Of a DNA stretch of 20,230 nucleotides, positions 16,101 to 20,230 are shown one piece after another. Where the stretch lies: positions 1 to 20,230 of IMG/VR virus record IMGVR_UViG_3300020469_003314; one strand, written 5' to 3'. The position numbers and the translations under genes were made by a program. This DNA is from a virus. The notes beneath the pieces were generated by a model. The model was given only the letters and a program-made list of their open reading frames with translations, made no database searches and was not told the DNA's origin. Numbering within the stretch: position 1 is the first letter of the stretch; each line of letters opens with the position of its first letter.

Positions 16101-18632
16101 GTTACCATACTCTAGTGGCTCTTCTGGTTCAAAATCTTTTGCACCTAATAAATGTACTTGGAATACAGTCGGACCGGGTTCGTTTGAACCTGTTTGCGGG
16201 TCATTCGCAGATTCTGCGCCTACATCGTTAGTAAAGCTAACAATCTGACCAATTGCTTCTGAACGTTTTCCTCTTATCACTTTACCAGGTAATGCATCAG
16301 TATTGTTAGGATTTGTTTGATCTGTATAAGAAGCAGCGCCATTTGTTACAACAATTTTATATGTGCTTCCATATACTATATCACCACCTGCATCTAAACC
16401 GCTTTGTATAATAGTGTTAACAAGATTAAACTTATCTTGGATTGCTGTCACAGCGTTTGCATCTGCATCAAAAGAATTATCAATTACTGATGGTACACTG
16501 TCTACACCTAATGAACCACTAGTTGATCCTGTGAATTCATTTCCTGTGTTAAAAGTTCCGGTAGTTTGTTGTAATCTTATAGTCGATCCGGTAGTTACAC
16601 TTGCTACAACTACGCCAGTTGCACCACTACCTGCTTGTGTAAGTGTTTCTCCTTGCACCACAGTTATATTTCCAGCAGTAGTAATTGTAAAAATATTTCC
16701 TAGGTCTAAGTATTGGTCTTCTTCAATTTGATAGACTTGCCCTAGTATACCAGCTGTAAATCCTGTAAATGTTGATGTGTTATATGGCGTAATTAAATTA
16801 ACATCGTTATATAATTCAAAACTTTGCGATCCAGTAACCTTTACATATTTTTTAGTATTGTTTGTAATTTCTACCATACCTTGTATGTCACGGAATACAA
16901 CAATATTTTTATCAACTAAACCGTGTGCAGTGCTTGTAGTTACTGTCGAAATAGCACCTACTGTAATACCCGTTATAGTTTTTTGGTTGAATAAGTCATT
17001 TGTTAAAAGTGCTGTTGCTATATTTCTTGCGGCAACAATACCTGCTACAGTTTGTGATAACTGTGTAGTAATTGCAAGCCTAGCACTGACACCAGAATAG
17101 TAACTTTCAGCAGCTTGTCTTGTGAGATAGTTTGCTGTTAGTCCTCTGTTAACATCTAAAGCAATAGCATCAATGATCAATCCTGTGTCTCTAGCACATT
17201 TTGCAGAGTTGTAAGCAAAGTTAGGGAAAGTAGTATTAATATATCCAACTACCTCAGCCGCTATGTAATCTCTGTTATTATCTAATAGTTTACGTGCTTG
17301 TTCAAAAACAGGAACATCGACGTCTGCATTTATCACAACAGCATCTTTACTAAAGGTACTGTGTGTTAGTGTCTGCATATAATTGCCAGGCTCTTTAGAA
17401 GCACTTCTAATTAATTCTTCTGCTCTTTTCGCTGCAGCATTAATTGTTTTGAATGCATATGTTAATGATGTACCTTCTTTACCAGCCGGCACACCTTCCA
17501 TTAAGTCGTTGCCCTTTGTACTAACAAATAGTGCTTCTGGTGAGCTATATGCTGTGTTATCAACATAATATTTAGATGCAGCTTGCAAATCTTCTACTCC
17601 ATTAGGAGCACCTTCACCGGCTAATTCACCAGGATGATCATTCAGGTACAACGCACCTGTCATTGTGTCACCTTGTCTACGTACTGTAGAAGTTCTTGGC
17701 ATGCCTGTATCAGATAAGAAGTTACCAGATAGAGTATTGTCTAAAGCAGCATCTACAATAGTATGCGTATCATCAGCCGCAATAACTCCTGATGGACTTA
17801 TTTTGAAAGAATCAGCATCTGACTGGACATCAGTAGTTGCATATGCTTTATTTGATTCTGAATACAAATAAAGCCTTGTGGGAGATACTACTCTAAGATA
17901 ATAAGTTGTTCCTGAAACTAAATTATTAGGGTCAGTATCTTCAGCATTAAAAGTTACAGCAGTTCCATTAGCACCACTTTCTAATCCGTGTCCACCGGAT
18001 GTTAGAGCCTGTGATACATTGTAATGAGATACAATCTCTATGCTATCGTCGACATACTGTGCAATATTCCAAGTGTATTGTAATTTTCCAGATGGTTCAT
18101 CTGCTACACGTAATGGCAACCCTGATGTAATATATCGTTGGTCTGCATAACCTTTTGTAATAACTAAGTCATCTACAGTCAACCCTGATAAGTTATCGTG
18201 GGTGGTGTTTAATCTTTCTGCTTCTATACTACTAATACCTACGTTAGCAATACCAAAGCCTCCTGCATCTAATGGACCTCCTAGTGTAGGACTTAGGTCA
18301 TCGCTCATCTTTGTAAACGAACTTGATATAATTAACTTTCCTGCAGTATCATAACTAAATGTAATAGTGTCTGTGGCTCCACCACCTAAAGCACTATTTG
18401 ATGCAAGTGTTACTAGTTGTACAAGTGTACCAGCATCATTTATTAATGGAATAGTGTTAGGTGTTAATTCGTCTGGTGTATCACTTAATGTGGTAAAAGT
18501 AATCTGTCCACCAACACCAAATACTGCGTATAGTTCAGTAAAGTTCTCATTGGATTTACGAAACGATTCTCTAATACTATCGCCAGTACCGTCATTTCCC
18601 TCTACGCCAATGTTAATATCTTGTTTTGCCAT
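10104..18632 (-). CDS. Giant tail fibre / beta-helix adhesin (2842 aa)
   Basis: This is the largest gene here, 8.5 kb. Residues 1-40 carry the shared INIG ... NDGTGDSIRESFRKSNENFTE module. Phage-fibre units ending in YAD or YVD occur near 117-160, 330-357 and 2122-2157. From about 365 (VFVSTKGNDLMEGVPAGKEG) to about 1465 the sequence looks like a right-handed beta-helix of the pectate-lyase type, with KTINAAAKRAEEL near 400, ETGIYEEDYPIRLSNNVSLKG near 855-875, VTVQGHGGFMCVLDPQG near 1240 and GYGLIANNAAFSE near 1400. Two segment types are duplicated. The last 150 residues (AENYLADADYDEGTVLVFGG, VAGVVSTNP, GRVPCKVLGQVAKGDMLVTS) resemble an end domain found on phage and bacterial surface proteins, possibly an intramolecular chaperone. 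No catalytic residues can be assigned. Its ATG abuts the IscA-like stop, with GGAG six bases upstream. Confidence 0.9.
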   Translation of the reverse strand: MAKQDINIGVEGNDGTGDSIRESFRKSNENFTELYAVFGVGGQITFTTLSDTPDELTPNTIPLINDAGTLVQLVTLASNSALGGGATDTITFSYDTAGKLIISSSFTKMSDDLSPTLGGPLDAGGFGIANVGISSIEAERLNTTHDNLSGLTVDDLVITKGYADQRYITSGLPLRVADEPSGKLQYTWNIAQYVDDSIEIVSHYNVSQALTSGGHGLESGANGTAVTFNAEDTDPNNLVSGTTYYLRVVSPTRLYLYSESNKAYATTDVQSDADSFKISPSGVIAADDTHTIVDAALDNTLSGNFLSDTGMPRTSTVRRQGDTMTGALYLNDHPGELAGEGAPNGVEDLQAASKYYVDNTAYSSPEALFVSTKGNDLMEGVPAGKEGTSLTYAFKTINAAAKRAEELIRSASKEPGNYMQTLTHSTFSKDAVVINADVDVPVFEQARKLLDNNRDYIAAEVVGYINTTFPNFAYNSAKCARDTGLIIDAIALDVNRGLTANYLTRQAAESYYSGVSARLAITTQLSQTVAGIVAARNIATALLTNDLFNQKTITGITVGAISTVTTSTAHGLVDKNIVVFRDIQGMVEITNNTKKYVKVTGSQSFELYNDVNLITPYNTSTFTGFTAGILGQVYQIEEDQYLDLGNIFTITTAGNITVVQGETLTQAGSGATGVVVASVTTGSTIRLQQTTGTFNTGNEFTGSTSGSLGVDSVPSVIDNSFDADANAVTAIQDKFNLVNTIIQSGLDAGGDIVYGSTYKIVVTNGAASYTDQTNPNNTDALPGKVIRGKRSEAIGQIVSFTNDVGAESANDPQTGSNEPGPTVFQVHLLGAKDFEPEEPLEYGNFVAKKQVTIMVETGIYEEDYPIRLSNNVSLKGDEFRRVIIKPKTETDSRIPRVSQSKWANLYFYRDNTFDGLTINNGGTEFFNQDGVSQGKFGYHYLSEGGKALNLGPTVTNVGSYTTASNIILENKDYIVEETIRYISDRFPSLTYSEAKCRRDTKLIVDALIKDLRDGGEVMTLEVQGSYHSLLTNGDYLTQLGDSTQEIATEAAIDNISTLSNALLTGVAPNYTVVDAQFTPTNATYNPVTGVLVATIGSHSLTVGQYIEIELNGFTFTCASDGNVTPVTFPRSTDPAFQTKLEITAKTSNTITVNVGTSSETSAHTFVSAATNAITFGEYTAGAAAVVAAEPVDISLGAGESGTAAVVGQLIDKITFVFDPQYNPPKRNDAMDVFLMSDATIIRNVTVQGHGGFMCVLDPQGQVLTKSPYIQTASSFSKSINQKTFAGGMYVDAYVGNLPTRVTGQPETANRFKITVQSDLGEGLRLRPPELPCPFYVEGRRYQVNAISDYDQGQGTATLYLDANSNDGRGYDIEQFDDSSVERDIFLQTAGNRSMLANDFTQINDLGYGLIANNAAFSEQVSTFTYYCQTAMYANNGSEIRGLNCSNGYGNFGLIAEGADPNEIPDQVTLKNDMVQPAKAFTTGTYTNALDDPSITVTDLKNPPSANSIITIDHGGATGTLNYVISTVTNLSDVDSDGVSGEAGDVIVTGVSALDNGTLAGTTAGTGTFAGIATNNSGSGTGLTVNVTITGVGVIGASGAAVVAIATPGSGYTTTDTITISGSLLGGSSPTNDLTIDVDTIFGTVAGVHNNFVYKLDLKADDVSALDFFGVLKATVANNTIIEYRNSFNHIFDSVGDPSALVTRPSTAINFDESDNTTYRSIAFSNKDSFSQDLATDEILTTFEVGYDFVDLAVNTTKLAGGYGSAQGDTKLAVTQLVASSNNAFDDTERVTRDSSTTAGLYPGDVGYSASGGMRFLWDGKTHGVTNYTPVAEFTVTGSISVTAGETITQANTGATGVVHASVTSSTIELENVSGSFNSTDSWTGTTSGALGANSVPVTINLTSWAYVTFVDVALTNINSGYGGSGLNSGIPAVDRIITAGLATGATSEITVAISLMRATGHDFTQIGTGSFNDSNYPNVILGQPVNSLADFYTDSETASTAQVWERRKGRVFFVSTDQNGFFRVGKFFSVDQATGDITFAGEIGLSNANALGFKKGVTINEFSADDSFADDSGQASPTEKAVGGYINRVLGFNVKSGAQITSASNRIGTGFVPLNGLSPMEGNLNLNSNKIQNLALPASGSDATNKNYVDDNANAFATVKQLRDTSVGTVGQNELVVFSGKQIIYTEPETGGTFAIGNTIQNDPSTPSATGTIIEISTLTDEQFGSIRKIVYTIGSGTFDPDSDTIYNGVAQAVGLTTSLQADVGGPFPEITHASEATGSDINVTVTRTSVGTEYNLQYEADSLINADVSPTAAIAQSKLAMNTAGTRANASGIAQSDLGIATFKNTEFTHTSGFVELQTSTSIATGIDPVKLQWVATDTVLGRSAAGNGAVSAISFDTVLSEGGAVRDSELGAFGNSGDEVLIRTAANTYSTTEVTTTGENSRIVKTQADGNIRAQGLILGGADTYEVATTTGTGTTLTLKTPGQAVILNAVGTDSASLVTEFPGIIDVGSTGQTTESNFHTASSYTGEGFVSTDWLYSNFIEALTERDASSTGIGLGTGGGFTESAANTIVFVTNGTSEATINDSGLNVNDVTSLTTDGDLNLSGNGTGNVNITDSLDVDTISAYSGTNTLLTLQGKGNQGVYVNDSLTVEGTSVLRDSVTIGNATSKTVTFNARVNSTFEPDATANNRNIGHTARKWNTVYASVFDGTATSAQYADLAENYLADADYDEGTVLVFGGDEEVTVTTTKGNTRVAGVVSTNPAHLMNSALQGNYVTAIGLQGRVPCKVLGQVAKGDMLVTSAIPGYAIVNNSPGVGQVIGKAVGAKSDEGKGTVEVVVGRV
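12936..16652 (-). repeat. Duplicated 57-residue GETxTQ module in the giant fibre
   Basis: One copy lies at 16482-16652 (residues 661 on) and one at 12936-13103 (residues 1844 on). They read GETLTQAGSGATGVV ... NEFTGSTSGSLGVDSVP and GETITQANTGATGVV ... DSWTGTTSGALGANSVP. Identity is high for such distant copies in a fast-evolving fibre, pointing to internal duplication or a shared domain acquired twice. Confidence 0.85.
15588..17267 (-). repeat. Duplicated 43-residue helical module in the giant fibre
   Basis: Copies lie at 17139-17267 (residues 456-498) and 15588-15716 (residues 973-1015). They read YIAAEVVGYINTTFPNFAY then KCARDTGLIIDAIALDV, and YIVEETIRYISDRFPSLTY then KCRRDTKLIVDALIKDL. 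The predicted helix pair with a conserved KCxRDT motif is out of character with the surrounding beta-rich sequence. Confidence 0.85.
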
Positions 18633-19007
18633 TTATTGCTCCATCTCAACTGGTATTTGTAATTTGTCCATATCAAAGTTTACACTCACTCCACAACCGC
18701 AACTACTTTGTGCGTTTGGATTTGTAATATCAAACATTGAACCTATAATATCTTTTTTGTAATCTACAACAGTTCCTATCATAAACATAATGCTATGTGA
18801 ACCTATAATAAAACTGAAGCCTTCGTCTGTTGATATAATTTCGTCACCATTTTCTATTTCACGTGCATCACTTATAGTGCCCCAGTCATATTCAAAGCCA
18901 GCACATCCGCCGCCCTTCATATTTAATGTCACTGCAATAGCATTATTTTCTCTACATATTGTATCAATCTGCGTTTTTGCGGCATCAGTAAGTGTACAAA
19001 CAGTCAT
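18633..19007 (-). CDS. A-type iron-sulfur carrier (IscA/HesB/ErpA-like)
   Basis: This 124-residue protein carries all three cluster-ligand cysteines of the A-type carriers: Cys35 in KGGGCAGFEYDW and the C-terminal pair SSCGCGVSVNF (Cys103, Cys105), the same spacing class as E. coli IscA (35, 99, 101). A-type carriers hand 2Fe-2S or 4Fe-4S clusters, or iron, to apoproteins. The start chosen is ATG 19007, with AAAGGAG five to six bases upstream and a late box behind that. The frame remains open to 19133, but that stretch has no family similarity and overlaps the divergent zinc-ribbon gene. The stop abuts the ATG of the giant fibre gene. Late expression with fibre genes suggests a role in virion assembly (an Fe-S or metal-containing tail part) or support of host Fe-S enzymes late in infection; both are inference. 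Confidence 0.93.
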   Translation of the reverse strand: MTVCTLTDAAKTQIDTICRENNAIAVTLNMKGGGCAGFEYDWGTISDAREIENGDEIISTDEGFSFIIGSHSIMFMIGTVVDYKKDIIGSMFDITNPNAQSSCGCGVSVNFDMDKLQIPVEMEQ

Positions 19008-19026
19008 TTTGGCTCCTTTATCAATG

Positions 19027-19034
19027 TATTTATC
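19027..19034 (-). promoter_or_regulatory. Late promoter box (GATAAATA) before the IscA-like gene
   Basis: GATAAATACATT on the minus strand lies 19 bases before ATG 19007. It is identical over twelve bases to the element before the 849 aa gene. It would drive the IscA-like, giant fibre and 84 aa genes as one transcript. Confidence 0.7.
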
Positions 19035-19043
19035 GTTGCTTTT

Positions 19044-19049
19044 TATAAT
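19044..19049 (+). promoter_or_regulatory. Possible -10 element (TATAAT) for the zinc-ribbon gene
   Basis: A perfect TATAAT on the plus strand lies 18 bases before ATG 19068. No convincing -35 is found 16-18 bases upstream. The leader would be about a dozen bases with no Shine-Dalgarno, so this is a weak call based on the hexamer alone. Confidence 0.3.
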
Positions 19050-19067
19050 CTTAATGTAAATATAGTT

Positions 19068-19355
19068 ATGTATATAAAAGAATTTTCCATAGCAAAGCGG
19101 CACACTAGACTTAGTAAATGCGGAGTGAAACATGAATATACCCGTAATAGAACTATGTTAGTATTACGCTGTGATAATTGTAGTACAGAATTTGAAAGAC
19201 CAAGAGGTAGTATGGATCCTAACAGAATCAATAATAATTATTTTCATGTGTGTGGTAGTTGTGATTCTAAAAAATTTGCACAAAAGATGGGGGTCACAAG
19301 AAAGCAAATCTGGGACTTACCAGCTAGTAGCGGTTTAGATATAAGTAAACTTTAG
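19068..19355 (+). CDS. Small zinc-ribbon protein (95 aa), only plus-strand gene
   Basis: Two CxxC pairs frame a treble-clef or zinc-ribbon-like fold: RCDNCSTEF (Cys35, Cys38) and HVCGSC (Cys62, Cys65). They are separated by FERPRGSMDPNRINNNYF. An additional Cys18 lies in a basic N-terminus (AKRHTRLSKCGVKHEYTRNR). The C-terminus (GVTRKQIWDLPASSGLDISK) is mildly basic, then polar. The pattern resembles a conserved small protein of T4-like cyanophages, and the spacing with PNR and FHxCGxC is reminiscent of zinc-binding modules linked to phage homing or DNA-binding proteins. There is no clear ribosome site before the ATG, which is unusual in this window. It runs opposite to all neighbours: divergent from the IscA-like gene and convergent with the 53 aa membrane gene, whose stop overlaps its own. 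Role: probable nucleic-acid-binding regulator, inferred. Confidence 0.85.
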   Translation: MYIKEFSIAKRHTRLSKCGVKHEYTRNRTMLVLRCDNCSTEFERPRGSMDPNRINNNYFHVCGSCDSKKFAQKMGVTRKQIWDLPASSGLDISKL

Positions 19356-19513
19356 TCTTTTTTCCAAATAGTCCATGCACCATATGCTATGGCTGCGTAA
19401 GCTGCTAATTTAGCAAATGGTCCTGCAATCAATACAATTAGTCCTAGTCCTATTAAAACAGCACCATCTATTGATGTGCGTTCTTCAATTCTTGCTTTGA
19501 TCCAATTTTTCAT
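19352..19513 (-). CDS. Small two-span hydrophobic membrane protein (53 aa)
   Basis: This is a 53-codon gene starting at ATG, with AGGAG five bases upstream. It begins with an amphipathic basic segment (MKNWIKARIEERTSIDGA), then a hydrophobic stretch (VLIGLGLIVLIAGPFA, 19-34) and a second one (LAAYAAIAYGAWTIW, 36-50), ending KKD. A helical hairpin or a single long helix with a Gly-Pro kink is likely. It resembles a small conserved membrane protein of marine T4-like phages. Its TAA overlaps the TAG of the convergent zinc-ribbon gene (19352-19355). It follows the 56 aa gene by eight bases. Function is unknown; small phage membrane proteins can affect lysis timing or exclusion, but nothing here shows that. 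Confidence 0.78.
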   Translation of the reverse strand: MKNWIKARIEERTSIDGAVLIGLGLIVLIAGPFAKLAAYAAIAYGAWTIWKKD

Positions 19514-19521
19514 TTTAACTC

Positions 19522-19692
19522 CTAATATTTCCAGCCGTCTTTTTTAATATTATCTTTAGCTTTAATAGATTTTTCAGGCGTCGGAAATTTAAATTCCTTT
19601 ACGACAGGGACATATGTCACAGGCCCTGTATCAATACGGATCCCTTTAATTTTATCCAAGGACAAGTTCTTTTTTATGCCTTTTGTTTTCAT
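19522..19692 (-). CDS. Small basic protein of unknown function (56 aa)
   Basis: This 56-codon gene begins at ATG 19692, with TAGGAG six bases upstream, and overlaps the last 41 bases of the UV endonuclease gene in another frame. It is rich in lysine (MKTKGIKKNLSLDKIKG) and ends KSIKAKDNIKKDGWKY, with a central beta-like part (IDTGPVTYVPVVKEFKFPTP). It has its own late-type box (TATAAATA at 19710-19717) inside the endonuclease gene. No family is recognised. The ribosome site, late box and tight spacing to the 53 aa gene support it as real. Confidence 0.72.
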   Translation of the reverse strand: MKTKGIKKNLSLDKIKGIRIDTGPVTYVPVVKEFKFPTPEKSIKAKDNIKKDGWKY

Positions 19693-20230
19693 GTTTGTCT
19701 CCTATATAGTATTTATACAAATCTATACTAGCAAGGTTCTTACACTTGCTCTCGCACATAATATCGGCATGTTGTAAAAAGCTCAATGCCCAGTCATTAA
19801 CAGCATTGTTAGGATAATAGTCACTATGGGCTCTAAGTTTTGCTTTCTTGTAGCCTGACTCTAGTAATACTGCCATATCGGGCATACCTGTATGATTGTA
19901 ACCGCCTGGTAGATGTTCATTGCGGCTGTATGAATAATGTATTGTAGGGCGTACACCACGCCACGAATCTATTACGCGAGCAAATCTATCGTCGGTGGGA
20001 CGTATATATTCACCTTCGCGGCACCAGTGATGGTGTATGTCCAATACCAATGCGCAGGTGTCGACAAGTTCGAGGCTTGCTTCGATGCCCCATTTGTTCT
20101 CGTCGTTCTCGATCGTAATCGTGTTTCTCGCTTCTGGAGAAAGTCTGTTGTTGACTGCGTGTTTGATACCGGCTGGACCTTGCCTACCGGATATATGGAC
20201 GTTGCATTTAAAGTCTTGGAAGGTACGCCC
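19652..20230 (-). CDS. UV-damage endonuclease (UVDE/UvsE family), 5' part outside window
   Basis: The visible 192 residues are the C-terminal two-thirds of a TIM-barrel endonuclease; whole members are roughly 300 residues. The family nicks DNA just 5' of UV photoproducts and some other lesions. Motifs in order of visible residue: HISGRQGPAG (12-21), the metal-binding ENDEN (41-45), VLDIHHHWC (62-70), GVRPTIHYSYSR, KAKLRAHSDYY and ADIMCESKCKN. In studied members a modified lysine two residues before the His of the K-x-H strand helps metal binding; here that place looks like Thr in PTIHYS, which needs an alignment to confirm. The frame is open to the window edge, and the TTG at 20050 is internal, since the similarity continues upstream of it. 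The 5' portion is richer in G and C than the rest of the window. It is probably a phage genome repair enzyme for sunlit water. Confidence 0.9.
   Translation of the reverse strand, partial: GRTFQDFKCNVHISGRQGPAGIKHAVNNRLSPEARNTITIENDENKWGIEASLELVDTCALVLDIHHHWCREGEYIRPTDDRFARVIDSWRGVRPTIHYSYSRNEHLPGGYNHTGMPDMAVLLESGYKKAKLRAHSDYYPNNAVNDWALSFLQHADIMCESKCKNLASIDLYKYYIGDKHENKRHKKELVLG
19710..19717 (-). promoter_or_regulatory. Late promoter box (TATAAATA) inside the UV endonuclease gene
   Basis: This is an exact T4 late consensus on the minus strand, 17 bases before ATG 19692 of the 56 aa gene, followed by TAGGAG. It would let the 56 and 53 aa genes be expressed late, independently of the endonuclease. 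Confidence 0.72.

Noticed and set aside
7479-16731. Many open frames of 70-163 codons on the plus strand opposite the fibre genes
   Set aside because: They are antisense to well-supported proteins, have hydrophobic Ser/Val/Pro-rich low-information products, and lack ribosome sites. They arise from the codon bias of the Thr/Gly/Ala-rich fibre genes.
7226-18632. Diversity-generating retroelement acting on the fibre genes
   Set aside because: No reverse transcriptase or template/variable repeat pair with adenine-biased differences was seen; repeats are diverged protein modules.
19008-19133. N-terminal extension of the IscA-like frame up to an ATG at 19133
   Set aside because: The extension has no family similarity, overlaps the opposite-strand zinc-ribbon gene, and the ATG at 19007 has a strong AGGAG and a late box just upstream.
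19356-19366. Rho-independent terminator after the zinc-ribbon gene
   Set aside because: There is a short T run but no stable GC-rich stem before it, and the sequence codes for the end of the 53 aa gene on the other strand.
19652-20050. UV endonuclease beginning at the TTG at 20050
   Set aside because: Family motifs (HISGRQGPAG, ENDEN) continue upstream in the same frame to the window edge, so 20050 is internal.

Overview
The window looks like part of the genome of a marine T4-like myovirus of the pelagiphage or cyanophage kind. The evidence is an AT-rich sequence packed with short-spaced or overlapping genes, a gp44-type sliding-clamp loader, a GroES-like co-chaperonin, a MazG-type pyrophosphohydrolase, a UVDE-type repair nuclease, an A-type Fe-S carrier, and about 14.5 kb of tail-fibre or adhesin genes with phage-style late promoters. 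The host cannot be fixed from the sequence. No photosynthesis gene is present, and the ferredoxin is the 7Fe type common in proteobacteria, which fits a SAR11-like host at least as well as a cyanobacterium. No tRNA, rRNA, CRISPR array, insertion sequence, integrase or reverse transcriptase was seen.

Layout, nearly all on the minus strand, so the transcriptional order runs from high to low coordinates. (1) 19352-20230: the 3' part of a UV-damage endonuclease, then two small genes (56 aa, and a 53 aa membrane protein). (2) 19068-19355: one plus-strand gene for a small zinc-ribbon protein. Its stop codon overlaps that of the membrane protein in a convergent arrangement. (3) 18633-19007: an IscA/HesB-like Fe-S carrier that leads the structural block. 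(4) 4050-18632: six structural genes of 2842, 84, 628, 234, 849 and 188 aa. Three share one N-terminal module. One is a giant beta-helix fibre and one is a string of Ig/cadherin-like domains. (5) 1430-4050: compact non-structural genes, namely a 77 aa unknown, a C-family DNA polymerase fragment that stops before the catalytic aspartates, a 109 aa unknown, a GroES-like protein, a MazG-like protein and a Bax-inhibitor-1 (YccA/YetJ-like) membrane protein. (6) 1-1367: an apparent separate operon behind a near-consensus sigma70 promoter, holding a 55 aa membrane protein, the clamp loader and an FdxA-type 7Fe ferredoxin.

Two modes of expression are visible. Structural and late genes are preceded by TATAAATA-like boxes at a very constant 16-19 bases from the start codon, so the ribosome binding site should lie almost at the 5' end of the transcript. 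The replication and electron-transfer operon instead has a TTGACT-17-TATAAT promoter. Many junctions are translationally coupled (TAATG, ATGA, TAGTG, TAAATG), with the downstream Shine-Dalgarno inside the end of the upstream gene. Several non-structural genes start with TTG or GTG.

The most interesting content is the set of host-like functions outside the usual T4 core: a phage BI-1/YccA homologue lacking one of the paired family aspartates, a polymerase-III-alpha-like fragment, and the pairing of an Fe-S carrier with a 7Fe ferredoxin.
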